Shown piece by piece: positions 1-8,266 of a stretch of 64,000 nucleotides of DNA. Numbering within the stretch: position 1 is the first letter of the stretch; every line of letters starts with the position of its first letter. A program made the translations under genes and the position numbers. Origin of the DNA: Dasania sp. GY-MA-18. GTDB lineage: Bacteria; Pseudomonadota; Gammaproteobacteria; Pseudomonadales; Dasaniaceae. The notes beneath the pieces were generated by a model, which was given only the letters and a program-made list of their open reading frames with translations, ran no database searches and was not told the DNA's origin. The DNA lies in contig NZ_JANHAP010000002.1 in assembly GCF_024734385.1 (NCBI RefSeq), positions 124,001-188,000 on the forward strand. The letters are read 5' to 3'.

Positions 1-1
1 A

Positions 2-1255
2 TTTCACGGTAGTAATACGATAGAGTTGGTTAACAATAATGAACCGGCAAAGAGCTATCAATACAGTATTATTCAAGAGCCCAATTACCGGCCCTGGCTG
101 TATACCTTGGCTGTCGCCTCTAGCAAGACTCCCAAGGTATTGGCTACCAGCGATTATAGGTTGCAATACCGGGAAGATATTGTCGAACGTATAGCTTACC
201 AAGTAGAAACGAACAGCCAGGCCATAATGGCCAGCACATTAAGTACCGTGCAACGGCACAAAGAAACCTTGTTAAATGGCGATAATAATCCACGAGCTAG
301 GGCTTTGGCCGCGCGGCTATATCAACAAAGTGCTAGCGACCAAGCTTATATACAAGCAGTGCTCAATTATTTTGCCCAGCAAAATTTTTTCTACACCTTA
401 ATGCCACCCTTATTGGGCGAAAATAATATAGACGAATTTTTATTAGATAGCCGGCGCGGTTTTTGTGGTCACTATGCCAGCAGTTTTGCTTTTTTAATAC
501 GCGCTGCAGGTATACCTGCGCGAGTGATAGGTGGCTACCAAGGTGGTGAATACAATCCCCTCACCGGCAGTGTATTAGTACATCAATTTGACGCCCATGC
601 CTGGGCAGAGGTATGGCTGCCGGGTAAGGGCTGGCAGCGCTTTGATCCTACCTTACAAGTGGCCCCCGATAGAATAGAAAATAGCGTGCAAGACTTACCC
701 GCTACTCAAGCCGATTATTTAAGCCAATCGGGCCTGTCGGTGATGCGTTTTAAACACATAGCTTTTTTTAACAAATTACGGCTAGAGCTGGATGCCATGG
801 AATACCGCTGGGCCAGTTGGGTATTGCAATACAAAGGCGAGCGCCAGTTTGCATTTATAGAAAAATGGCTGGGCGCTATTACTTTTACTCGTATTGCTTT
901 TCTATTGTTGTTGGTTAGCCTGCCCGTAGTACTGTGGTTGCTATGGTCAATATTACAAAACCGCAGTGCGCAAACACTAAAACCACAGGATGCCGATTAT
1001 CAAAAACTCTGCCAGTTAATGGGGCGTTATGATTTACACCGGCAGCCCAATGAGGGCCCCATAGCCTTTGCCCAAAGAGTAGAGCAAGCCGCTAATGGAC
1101 CTAGCGCAGCCATAAAGCAAAAGTTTTTAGCCGCTACCCGTTTATATGTGGCTTTGGCTTATGAGCCACAAGGTGGTGAGAGTGCGGCGCTATTAGCTAA
1201 ACAGTTGCGGGCGGAGCTTGGGGTTTTGAAGGGGATGATACATTCTCATTTTTAA
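2..1255 (+). CDS. tgpA: TgpA-type membrane transglutaminase, 5' truncated by window edge
   Basis: C-terminal part of a transglutaminase-like membrane protein (DUF3488/transglutaminase core/DUF4129 architecture). The frame is open back to base 2, so the gene starts upstream of the window and the TTG at 26 is not a real start. The papain-like core has its Cys codon at 464-466 in the context 'RRGFCGHYASSF', followed by 'HAWAEVW' (catalytic His) and 'RFDPT' (Asp). A transmembrane segment 'FLLLLVSLPVVLWLLW' follows, then a cytoplasmic tail like DUF4129. The 'EPNYRPWLY' motif is typical of TgpA. In relatives the gene follows a MoxR ATPase and a DUF58 gene; those would lie outside the window. The periplasmic substrate is unknown in most species. 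Confidence 0.9.
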   Translation, partial: FHGSNTIELVNNNEPAKSYQYSIIQEPNYRPWLYTLAVASSKTPKVLATSDYRLQYREDIVERIAYQVETNSQAIMASTLSTVQRHKETLLNGDNNPRARALAARLYQQSASDQAYIQAVLNYFAQQNFFYTLMPPLLGENNIDEFLLDSRRGFCGHYASSFAFLIRAAGIPARVIGGYQGGEYNPLTGSVLVHQFDAHAWAEVWLPGKGWQRFDPTLQVAPDRIENSVQDLPATQADYLSQSGLSVMRFKHIAFFNKLRLELDAMEYRWASWVLQYKGERQFAFIEKWLGAITFTRIAFLLLLVSLPVVLWLLWSILQNRSAQTLKPQDADYQKLCQLMGRYDLHRQPNEGPIAFAQRVEQAANGPSAAIKQKFLAATRLYVALAYEPQGGESAALLAKQLRAELGVLKGMIHSHF

Positions 1256-1419
1256 CTGGCGCTAAAGGTAGAAGTTAAGCCATCAGCAGAGGTGGTTTAG
1301 GGGGGTAACTGATTCTCATTTGTCACCGGCTTCTTTTAATTCATCATTGCCGCCCATTCAAACTATCCGTTAAACTGACCAAGTTTAGCCCCCTGTTGCT
1401 TGTAGAGTTGGAGTGCCTA

Positions 1420-2298
1420 ATGCCTCATCGCCTGCGTGGTGATTTACTGTTAGTGATTGTTACCTTGATTGCCGCTGCCGGATGGCTTTTTTCTAAAAAT
1501 GCCTTGGCGGTGGTGCCACCTTTTTTGTTTATTGCGGTACGCTTTTTGTTGGCGGGCTGTTTATTGATGTTATTTAGTCGCCGTCGCTTAGCTCAGCTTA
1601 GTGGCTTGCAGTGGTGGTCGGCGATTAAAACCGGCTTGTTGTTTGCTGTGGCTTTATTGTTGTGGATTTTGGGTTTGTTCCATAGTACTCATCTGGGTGA
1701 GGCGGCTTTTATTGCGAGTTTGGCGGTGATTGCAATTCCGGTTATGGGGCGAGTGGTGTATGGCCATAGTATTTCTAAAACCTTGTTGCTGCCGCTGTTG
1801 TTGGCTGTGTTGGGGCTTGCTGCACTTACTCTTGAGGGTAAGGTGAGTTTTGAGCGCTCTCAGTTGTACTTGTTACTGGCGGCAGTCTTTTTTGCTTTGC
1901 AGTTTGTGGTGACGGCCTCGCATGCGGCTAAAATGCCGCCGCTCACCTTGGCGGCGGTGCAAATGATGACAGTTGGCATAGTCGCTTTTATCGTTGCGCT
2001 GTTGACCGAGCCGGTTGCTTTTAATTGGAGTGCCGATATTTGGGGTTGGGTGTTAGCCAGCGGCTTAATTGCTTCGCTACTGCGGTTTAGCCTGCAAACT
2101 TATGCCTTGTCGTTAAGCACGGCTACGCATGCCGGTATGCTGATGGTGTTGGAGCCTGTGTGGGTTACGATTATTGGGGCTTATTACTTATCGGAAACGC
2201 TGGCGCTTAATCAGTGGTTGGGTTGTGGGCTTATTTTTTTGGCTATTATTATTTATCAGCTTAGTCAAATTAAGGCTTGGCGGTATCGTGGGTCTTAG
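1420..2298 (+). CDS. EamA/DMT-family transporter
   Basis: Drug/metabolite transporter superfamily membrane protein of about 292 residues with roughly ten hydrophobic segments, arranged as two EamA repeats. The first helix 'LLLVIVTLIAAAGWLFSKNA' and a late 'LEPVWVTIIGAYYLSE' motif are typical of the family. The frame is open from a TTG at 1396, but the ATG at 1420 (MPHRLRGD) puts the first helix at the usual distance and is preferred. The substrate cannot be told from sequence. The next feature downstream is a pair of tandem repeats and a tRNA on the other strand, so it appears to be a single-gene transcript. Confidence 0.88.
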   Translation: MPHRLRGDLLLVIVTLIAAAGWLFSKNALAVVPPFLFIAVRFLLAGCLLMLFSRRRLAQLSGLQWWSAIKTGLLFAVALLLWILGLFHSTHLGEAAFIASLAVIAIPVMGRVVYGHSISKTLLLPLLLAVLGLAALTLEGKVSFERSQLYLLLAAVFFALQFVVTASHAAKMPPLTLAAVQMMTVGIVAFIVALLTEPVAFNWSADIWGWVLASGLIASLLRFSLQTYALSLSTATHAGMLMVLEPVWVTIIGAYYLSETLALNQWLGCGLIFLAIIIYQLSQIKAWRYRGS

Positions 2299-2321
2299 GT
2301 GGTGGGTTTTGTCCATCCTAC

Positions 2322-2498
2322 GGTATTAATAAAAAAACGGTGCATTGGGTGCTGGTGGTTTTGTTTGTTGAATTCGTGAGGGATTAATCAGAATAGCTTT
2401 AGGCTATTCTGACCCTTCGGGCTTCGTCGCTGCGCGACTCGTAGCAAAATGCTATGCGCATTTTGTCGAACCGGCTCGGGTTCTCGTCCGTCCGGTAA
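2322..2498 (+). repeat. Family C repeat, copy 1 (177 bp)
   Basis: First of two head-to-tail 177-bp copies with no gap between them; I count about seven differences. It contains an inverted repeat CAGAATAGC/GCTATTCTG (2389-2411, 5-base loop) and a GC-rich section with 'CCCTTCGGGCTTCGTCG' and 'GAACCGGCTCGGGTTC'. No ORF with a ribosome site is visible. The bases just before it (2311-2321, GTCCATCCTAC) resemble the end of the unit (GTCCGTCCGGTAA), so a truncated third copy may precede it. Confidence 0.9.
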
Positions 2499-2675
2499 GG
2501 TGTCAATAAAAAAGCGGTGCATTGGGTGCTGGTGGTTTTGTTTGTTGAATCCGGGAGGGATTAATCAGAATAGCTTTAGGCTATTCTGACCCTTCGGGCT
2601 TCGTCGCTGCGCGACTCGTATCAAAATGCTATGCGCATTTTGTCGAACCGGCTCGGGTTCTCGTCCGTCCAGTAA
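2499..2675 (+). repeat. Family C repeat, copy 2 (177 bp)
   Basis: Second copy of the 177-bp unit, directly abutting copy 1. The hairpin lies at 2566-2588. It is followed within about ten bases by the bidirectional terminator of the facing tRNA gene. The pair fills the gap between the EamA gene (+) and tRNA-Ser (-). No coding potential was recognised. Confidence 0.9.
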
Positions 2676-2685
2676 CCGTATAAAT

Positions 2686-2714
2686 AAAAAACCCGGCATT
2701 TAGCCGGGTTTTTT
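2686..2714 (-). terminator. Bidirectional intrinsic terminator of tRNA-Ser
   Basis: Stem ACCCGGC/GCCGGGT with an ATTTA loop, flanked by six A on the left and six T on the right, so it can stop transcripts from either strand. It lies just after the 3' end of the minus-strand tRNA and after the plus-strand EamA/repeat region. Confidence 0.88.
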
Positions 2715-2719
2715 ATTTA

Positions 2720-2805
2720 TGGCGGTGAGGGAGGGATTCGAACCCTCGATACTTGCGTATACACACTTTCCAGGCGTGCTCCTTCAGCCACTCGGACACC
2801 TCACC
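2720..2805 (-). tRNA. tRNA-Ser (anticodon GGA)
   Basis: Read on the minus strand, the acceptor stem is GGTGAGG/CCTCACC, followed by discriminator G and an encoded CCA. The D-loop is TCCGAGTGGCTGAAGG, the anticodon loop reads CTGGAAA with anticodon GGA, a long variable arm (TATACGCAAGTAT) marks a class II tRNA, and the T-loop is GTTCGAATC. It closely resembles E. coli tRNA-Ser(GGA) as I remember it. Its own terminator follows at once. Confidence 0.97.
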
Positions 2806-2967
2806 TATGACTGTTTTGGCCGCTAAGCCAAGAGGGGCGCTAATGTATATGAGAACGTGGCGCTTGGCAACTCTAAGGGCTTGTTTTAGGTGGCTTTAGG
2901 CTTTTTTACTGACATTTATTATCGCCTTGCTATGATAGCGTTTTGTGCTCAGCCTAGAGAGTTGTCA

Positions 2968-3633
2968 TTGAATAAAAAAGCATCAGCTATCAAGTGTGTT
3001 GTCGTCCCTGTTACTCATTACCAGCAAAATTGTTCGGTGCTTATTTGTGAGGCCACCGGCAAGGCGGCGGTGGTAGACCCTGGCGGTGATCTGGCGCGCA
3101 TAGTGGCGGTGTTGCAGCAGCATCAGCTGACGCTGGAAAAAGTTTTTCTCACTCACGCCCATATGGATCATTGTGCTATTGCCGACGATATACGCCAGCA
3201 GTTTGCGGTGCCTATAGAGGGGCCCCATAAAGACGACCAGTTTTGGTTGGATCAGCTGCCCCAGTGGTGCGAAAAGGTGGGTTTTCCGCCAGGGCAGGTG
3301 TTTAGCCCCGACCGCTGGTTGCAGCAGGGCGATACGGTGAGTTTTGGTGAGCAGCAGTTGCAGGTGCTGCATTGCCCCGGCCACACGCCGGGCCATGTGG
3401 TGTTTTACCATGCCGAAAGCCAGTTGGCCTGGGTGGGGGATGTGTTGTTTAAAGGCTCTATAGGCCGCACGGATTTTCCGCGCGGCAATCGTGAGGATTT
3501 GCTGGCCGCCATTAAAACCAAGCTTTGGCCCTTGGGGGATGCGGTGACTTTTGTGCCCGGCCACGGCCCCAGCTCTACCTTTGGCGAGGAGCGGCGCAGC
3601 AACCCCTTTGTGGCCGATAAACATTACGGCTAG
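2968..3633 (+). CDS. MBL-fold metallo-hydrolase, YcbL/glyoxalase II-like
   Basis: Small metallo-beta-lactamase-fold hydrolase like E. coli YcbL (type II glyoxalase-like). It has the metal-binding motif 'THAHMDHC' (HxHxDH), a later 'HCPGHTPGH' and 'VGDVLFKGSIGRTDFP', and a final 'VPGHGP' histidine. The frame is open from GTG 2890, but family members start close to the 'VVPVT..QQNCS' strand. I therefore prefer TTG 2968 (about 221 residues), preceded by GAGAG seven bases upstream; ATG 2932 is another option. The large minus-strand frame over the same bases is a shadow. The physiological thioester substrate is unproven. Confidence 0.85.
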   Translation: MNKKASAIKCVVVPVTHYQQNCSVLICEATGKAAVVDPGGDLARIVAVLQQHQLTLEKVFLTHAHMDHCAIADDIRQQFAVPIEGPHKDDQFWLDQLPQWCEKVGFPPGQVFSPDRWLQQGDTVSFGEQQLQVLHCPGHTPGHVVFYHAESQLAWVGDVLFKGSIGRTDFPRGNREDLLAAIKTKLWPLGDAVTFVPGHGPSSTFGEERRSNPFVADKHYG

Positions 3634-3690
3634 TAAGCTGCTAGCCCCTGAATCGTTAAAAATATAACCAATAATAAAGAAGGATGGTTT

Positions 3691-4743
3691 ATGAAAAAGT
3701 TATTGCTACTGGCGCTGTTATTGTTCGCTTTATTGGCGGCTTGGAGTTACTGGCAGTTGGACGGCTTTCGCTCGGTGACACCTAAGGTGGCAGGCTCCTG
3801 CCAGATAATCAACGGTGTAGGGGCGGCGGCGGATATGGCCTTCAATTACCGCAGTGGCGTGGGCTATATGTCGGTGTATGACCGTTTGGGCGGCCTGCAG
3901 GGCGATAATCAAGCAAATGGCGATATTGTGGTGTTGGATACTCAGCAGCTGCCGGGCAGTTATACCATTAAAAACCGAGAGGGGCTGACCGACTTTAAAC
4001 CCGCTGGCATTAGCTTACATGTTAATGCCAAAGGCCAGGGGCGCTTGTATGTAGTCAATAACCGCGCCACCGGCCAAGACACCATAGAGGTGCTCAGCGT
4101 AGCGCCAGGTAATCAGCTGGTGTTTGAGAAAACCCTTAAAAGCGACTTATTCCAAGGTGCCATAGACGTGGCAGCGGTGGGCTATGATCAGTTTTATGTG
4201 CTCACCGGTCCTGCACCCAGCTCGGCAATTGCCCGCTATAAGGCCATGCTGGGTTTTGGTGCTAAATCGACGTTGCGCTACTTTGATAGGGGGAGCATTA
4301 AAACCGTGGTTGAGGGCCATAGCTTTTTAAGCTCGGTGGCAGCTACCGCCAACGGCCACAGTGTTTACCTTGCCAATGCAAAGGGCCGCAGCGTGATGAG
4401 CTACCAGCGCGATTTGCTAAGCGGTGAGCTAAGCTATAGTCAAACGGTAGCGCTGGCAGCAGCGCCTGAGCAGCTGCAACTGGATGAGCAGGGCGGCCTA
4501 TGGGTGGTGGGGGCATTAAGGCCGTTGGATTACCTGCGCCACCTAATGAGCAAAGGGCAAAAATCATCGGCCAGCGAGCTGTATTATATTGCCACCAACA
4601 ATGACCTTTTGGCGCAACCGGTGGTCAAAATGACCAGCCTAGGCTTTGAGCAATCAGCCATGAGTTCGGCAGTTAAATGGGGGTCGCAGGTGATTGTGGG
4701 TAGTACCACCGCCAGAAATATACAGCTATGCCCATACTTATAA
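3691..4743 (+). CDS. Arylesterase/paraoxonase-like beta-propeller protein
   Basis: 350-residue exported or membrane-anchored protein: an N-terminal hydrophobic segment (residues 3-22, LLLLALLLFALLAAWSYW) followed by a domain that looks like a six-bladed propeller of the paraoxonase/SMP-30 type. The pattern 'FKPAGISLH' followed by 'LYVVNNR', then 'TIEVL', matches the PON family blade that carries calcium-binding and catalytic residues. A good AAGGA site lies upstream of the ATG. The assignment is to fold and family only; a lactonase or esterase activity is inferred. Confidence 0.7.
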   Translation: MKKLLLLALLLFALLAAWSYWQLDGFRSVTPKVAGSCQIINGVGAAADMAFNYRSGVGYMSVYDRLGGLQGDNQANGDIVVLDTQQLPGSYTIKNREGLTDFKPAGISLHVNAKGQGRLYVVNNRATGQDTIEVLSVAPGNQLVFEKTLKSDLFQGAIDVAAVGYDQFYVLTGPAPSSAIARYKAMLGFGAKSTLRYFDRGSIKTVVEGHSFLSSVAATANGHSVYLANAKGRSVMSYQRDLLSGELSYSQTVALAAAPEQLQLDEQGGLWVVGALRPLDYLRHLMSKGQKSSASELYYIATNNDLLAQPVVKMTSLGFEQSAMSSAVKWGSQVIVGSTTARNIQLCPYL

Positions 4744-4824
4744 ATGGGCATAGGCGGCGCTAAAATACTAGCGCCGCAACATGGGCATGTGCGAATAGGC
4801 TGTAACTATAGGGAGAATGCAGTG

Positions 4825-5388
4825 ATGAAAATCTTATCAGGGTTAGTGTTATTAATAACGATGGCGGCCTGTAGTACGCAGTTGCGGGTGGCCACCGATT
4901 ATGATGTGAGCTATGGCTTTGCCGCAGTTAAAACTTACGCATGGTTGCCAGACACCGATAAAAAAACACCAGACCCGCACATGGATAACAGCCTAATGCA
5001 TCAGCGTTTGCATAGAGCAGTGGATCAGCAAATGGCGGCCCAGGGTTATGAAAAAGTGGCGTTTGAAAAGGCGGATGTTTTAATCACTTATCATTTAAGC
5101 TCTAACGAAAAGCTATCGGTAAAAAGCTATCACAATCATTTTGGTTACTACCCCTGCCATCATTGCTTTAATAGTTTTCATGGCGGCTTTCATCACGGCA
5201 ATGATGTAGAGGTAAAACAATATCGTTCTGGTTCTTTTATGATCGATGTAATTGAGCCTACAAAACGTGAGTTATTATGGCGTGGCATTAGCGAGCGACG
5301 TCTGCCCGGCGAGGTTACACCGCAGCAGCGCGATCAGTTTGTGAATGAAACGGTTACCGCGATAATTAATCGTTTTCCGCCTAAATAG
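4825..5388 (+). CDS. DUF4136 lipoprotein
   Basis: 187-residue lipoprotein: signal peptide 'MKILSGLVLLITMAAC' with a lipobox ending in Cys16, then a DUF4136 domain starting 'DYDVSYGFAAVKTYAWLP' and ending in the usual 'RREL-W-G' type strand ('KRELLWRGISERRL'). A His-rich patch (HNHFGYYPCHHC) lies in the middle. The frame is open from 4744, but ATG 4825 is preceded by GGGAG and gives the signal peptide. The function of DUF4136 proteins is unknown; they are exported envelope proteins. Confidence 0.85.
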   Translation: MKILSGLVLLITMAACSTQLRVATDYDVSYGFAAVKTYAWLPDTDKKTPDPHMDNSLMHQRLHRAVDQQMAAQGYEKVAFEKADVLITYHLSSNEKLSVKSYHNHFGYYPCHHCFNSFHGGFHHGNDVEVKQYRSGSFMIDVIEPTKRELLWRGISERRLPGEVTPQQRDQFVNETVTAIINRFPPK

Positions 5389-5453
5389 GCTTGCAAGTGC
5401 TGAACTTTTTCAGCACAATACGCGGCCTTTGAGCAAGCCCTCAAAGACGTTAT

Positions 5454-5566
5454 GGTGGTCCTTCCGGTCCTCCCGCAACGATAGATAGCAAACTCCGCCA
5501 GGCCCGGAAGGGAGCAACGGTAGTTATCAACTCGTGTGCCGGGATGTGGCTGGTTGGACTGCCACC
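5454..5566 (+). ncRNA. ffs: 4.5S RNA (bacterial SRP RNA)
   Basis: About 113 bases with closing GGTGG/CCACC ends and the conserved SRP core: the strand TCCCGCAACG, the apical tetraloop region AGGCCCGGAAGGGAGCA and the return strand GTGTGCCGGGATGT. These match the E. coli type 4.5S RNA that pairs with Ffh. Its position just upstream of dnaX is as in Pseudomonas. Confidence 0.96.
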
Positions 5567-5722
5567 TTAATCTCCTCTTATTTTCAATCTCTTTTACTAA
5601 ACACCAGCCCTTTGCAGCTTTTACAGCAGTTTATGTACAGCGGCGGCTAGTGTATGATCTCTGCATTTAGGCTCAGCATATTGCGGCCTTATTGCCACTT
5701 AACTTAATAACAGGCTTAGTGA

Positions 5723-7891
5723 ATGAGTTACCAGGTGTTGGCCCGTAAATGGCGCCCCAAAACCTTTAGGGAAATGGTAGGCCAAGAGCATGTGCTTAAA
5801 GCCCTAATTAATGCCTTAGATCACAACCGGCTGCACCATGCCTACCTATTTACCGGCACCCGTGGGGTGGGTAAAACCACTATTGCACGGATTTTGGCCA
5901 AGTGCCTTAATTGCGAGGTGGGAGTTAGCTCGGTGCCTTGCGGCCAGTGCTCGGCCTGTAATGAAATTAACGAGGGCCGCTTTGTCGATTTAATCGAAGT
6001 GGATGCGGCCTCGCGCACCAAGGTAGAGGACACCCGCGAGCTGCTAGAGAACGTGCAGTACGCGCCTACCGCTGGGCGTTATAAAGTGTATCTTATCGAT
6101 GAGGTGCACATGCTCTCTAACAGCTCGTTTAACGCGCTGTTAAAAACCTTAGAAGAGCCGCCGCCCCACGTTAAGTTTTTATTGGCCACTACCGATCCCC
6201 AAAAACTACCGGCCACGGTATTGTCGCGCTGCTTGCAGTTTAATTTAAAAAACATGAGCCCCGAGCGCATCGTAGGCCATTTGCAAAATGTGCTGCAGCA
6301 AGAGCTGGTAGAGTTTGAAGAGCCTGCCCTGTGGCAATTAGGTCGCGCCGCCGACGGCAGTATGCGCGATGCCTTGAGTTTAACGGATCAGGCCATAGCC
6401 TTTGGTTCGGGTAGCCTTAGCGAAACCGATGTTAGGCAAATGCTGGGCACTATAGATCAGCATTTTGTGGTGGATGTATTGCGCGGCCTCATGGCCCACG
6501 ATGGCGCCCAAGTGCTGGCCTCGGTAGATAAGCTCTCACAATTTGCCCCTGATTACAGCGGTGCGCTGGAAGAGATGCTCACCCTGTTGCACCGCATAGC
6601 CATAGCGCAAGTGGTGCCCGATGCCATAGATAACAGCTACGGCGATGCCGAATTAATAGGCGAGCTGGCGCGGGCAATTACCGGTGAAGATGCCCAATTG
6701 TTTTACCAAATGGCCTTGGTGGGGCGCAGGGATTTATCGCTAAGCCCTGACCCGCGCAGTGGCTTTGAAATGCTGATGTTGCGCATGCTGGCCTTTAAAC
6801 CCGCCGGTGTGCCTCAGGTAGGTGATATACAGTTGCAAAATAGCCCGGTGGCCGCTGCCCAGCCAGCCGCCAGTGCTGCGCCTGCACCAGCTATGGAGCA
6901 AGTGTCGCCTGCTGCCCCAGCGCAAGCAGCATCGCCGCAGGCTGACCCAGCGCCGCAGGCAAATAGCGCGGCACAAGCTGCCATGGCCGCACAAGGGCAG
7001 CCCCAGCAGGGCATGGCCCCGCAGGCTAATCAAGCAGCAGCGCCCAATTTACAGCCGCAGGCCGCGCCGCAAAGCCCGCCGCCAGCACCAGCTCAGCAAG
7101 CGGCAGCGCCACAGCAGCCAGCTCAAGTGCAGCCACAGGCCGAAGCACAGCCAGAGGCAGCAGAACCGGTAAAAAAGCCTGAAACCGCTGGGCTGGCAGC
7201 GGCAAAAGCAAGCTTAACCAGCCCGGCAGCCGCCGCGCCCAGCCCTGAACTGCCAGTTGTAGGTGAAGCAGAGGTTGCGGTTGAGGTTGAAGCACCCGAG
7301 GCTGAGTCGCAACAGCGGCCAGTCAATATGGCCTTAGCTGCGGCCAAGGCCGAATTGCTTAACCCTGCGGCTAAAGCGGCCAGTCCGGTAGCTAATCCGG
7401 CGGCCAGCCCTGAGCCAGCCCCAGAGCTTAGCGTTGTAGATGCCAATCCAACACCTGCAGCGCCTACCGCCAATACTGATGAGCAGCAGCCCCTGCGCAT
7501 AGAGGATATTAACGTTAGCAATTGGCCAGCGCTGTATCCACGTTTAGGTTTTGGTGGGGTAGTGGGCAATATTGCCGCGCATTGCGCCCTGGTAGAACGC
7601 AATGGCGAGCAGCTGTCATTTGTTTTAGATGAAAACAATGCCAGCCTTTATAATGAGGGCTATGCCGATAGGATGCAGCAGCACCTAACGGTAACGCTCA
7701 ATTGCCCGGTAAAGGTATCGGTAATGGTGACGCAGGTGGCCGGTGAAACTCCCGCCAGCTATAGCCACAAATGCCGTAATGAGCAAAAACAGCAGGCCAC
7801 CAGAGCCTTACAAAACGACCCCAATGTGCGTTTGTTAGTGGAAGATTTTGGTGCCAGTTTAGATTTAGATTCTGTGAGCGCGGTGCATTAA
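5723..7891 (+). CDS. dnaX: DNA polymerase III subunits tau and gamma
   Basis: Clamp-loader ATPase, 722 residues as tau. The N-terminal AAA+ domain has Walker A 'GTRGVGKTT', a four-Cys zinc module (C..CxxGQCSAC), Walker B 'YLIDEVHML', sensor 1 'LLATTDPQ' and the 'SRC' arginine finger. Residues about 370-600 are an Ala/Pro/Gln-rich linker in which the motif 'LAAAKA-L--PAA' occurs twice. The C-terminal tau domain (about 590-722) should bind DnaE and DnaB. A slippery A AAA AAG at 7171-7177 with a -1 stop at 7180-7182 and a downstream stem would yield a gamma form of about 486 residues. It starts the dnaX-ybaB-recR run. Confidence 0.97.
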   Translation: MSYQVLARKWRPKTFREMVGQEHVLKALINALDHNRLHHAYLFTGTRGVGKTTIARILAKCLNCEVGVSSVPCGQCSACNEINEGRFVDLIEVDAASRTKVEDTRELLENVQYAPTAGRYKVYLIDEVHMLSNSSFNALLKTLEEPPPHVKFLLATTDPQKLPATVLSRCLQFNLKNMSPERIVGHLQNVLQQELVEFEEPALWQLGRAADGSMRDALSLTDQAIAFGSGSLSETDVRQMLGTIDQHFVVDVLRGLMAHDGAQVLASVDKLSQFAPDYSGALEEMLTLLHRIAIAQVVPDAIDNSYGDAELIGELARAITGEDAQLFYQMALVGRRDLSLSPDPRSGFEMLMLRMLAFKPAGVPQVGDIQLQNSPVAAAQPAASAAPAPAMEQVSPAAPAQAASPQADPAPQANSAAQAAMAAQGQPQQGMAPQANQAAAPNLQPQAAPQSPPPAPAQQAAAPQQPAQVQPQAEAQPEAAEPVKKPETAGLAAAKASLTSPAAAAPSPELPVVGEAEVAVEVEAPEAESQQRPVNMALAAAKAELLNPAAKAASPVANPAASPEPAPELSVVDANPTPAAPTANTDEQQPLRIEDINVSNWPALYPRLGFGGVVGNIAAHCALVERNGEQLSFVLDENNASLYNEGYADRMQQHLTVTLNCPVKVSVMVTQVAGETPASYSHKCRNEQKQQATRALQNDPNVRLLVEDFGASLDLDSVSAVH
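7171..7227 (+). promoter_or_regulatory. dnaX programmed -1 frameshift signal
   Basis: In frame, codons GTA AAA AAG carry the heptamer A AAA AAG (7171-7177). Slipping back one base gives GCC then TGA (7180-7182), so translation would stop one codon after the slip, as in E. coli dnaX. Downstream, GCTGGGCTGG (7187-7196) can pair with CCAGCCCGGC (7218-7227), nine Watson-Crick pairs and one G-U. A smaller alternative is CCGCTG/CAGCGG (7185-7202). An AGAGG at 7153-7157 may act as the upstream Shine-Dalgarno-like stimulator. The elements are read directly; frameshifting itself is inferred from the E. coli precedent. Confidence 0.8.
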
Positions 7892-7940
7892 TTATTCAGC
7901 ACCCCAGCTAAACAGGTAAGCAACGCGATAGAGAAATATT

Positions 7941-8261
7941 ATGACTCCCAATTTAAATGATCTTATGAAGCAAGCGCAGCAAATGCAGGAAAAAATGAAG
8001 CAGGCGCAAGAAGATTTAGCCAAGGCAGAAGTTGAAGGCGAGTCAGGCGCAGGCTTAGTAAAAGTGTTAATGAATGGCCGCCACGATGTGCGCCGCGTCA
8101 GTATAGATGACAGCTTGATGTCAGAGAGCAAAGAAATTTTAGAAGATTTATTAGCCGCTGCGGTGAACGATGCGGTGCGCAAAGTTGAAGCCAGCAATCA
8201 GCAAGCCATGAAAAATATGACCGGCGGTTTAGATATCCCCGGTTTTAAAATGCCGTTTTAA
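7941..8261 (+). CDS. ybaB: YbaB/EbfC nucleoid-associated protein
   Basis: 106-residue DNA-binding protein of the YbaB/EbfC family. The N-terminal helix is rich in Met, Gln and Lys ([15 protein letters not shown]), followed by '[16 protein letters not shown]' and the C-terminal '[12 protein letters not shown]', all typical. It sits between dnaX and recR as in most gammaproteobacteria, with only five bases to recR, so it is almost certainly cotranscribed. Dimeric tweezer-like binding to DNA is known for the family. Confidence 0.95.
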   Translation: MTPNLNDLMKQAQQMQEKMKQAQEDLAKAEVEGESGAGLVKVLMNGRHDVRRVSIDDSLMSESKEILEDLLAAAVNDAVRKVEASNQQAMKNMTGGLDIPGFKMPF

Positions 8262-8266
8262 TTACT

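Noticed and set aside
2983-3624. 213-codon minus-strand ORF over the metallo-hydrolase
   Set aside because: The plus strand encodes all metal-binding motifs of the MBL fold; the opposite frame has none and is a shadow.
5397-5416. Hairpin GTGCTGAA/TTCAGCAC after the DUF4136 gene as a terminator
   Set aside because: The T run lies in the loop rather than after the stem, so it is not a convincing intrinsic terminator.
7026-7638. Long minus-strand ORFs over the dnaX linker
   Set aside because: They are low-complexity Ala/Leu/Ser translations arising from the GC-rich, Ala/Pro-coding linker and have no ribosome sites.
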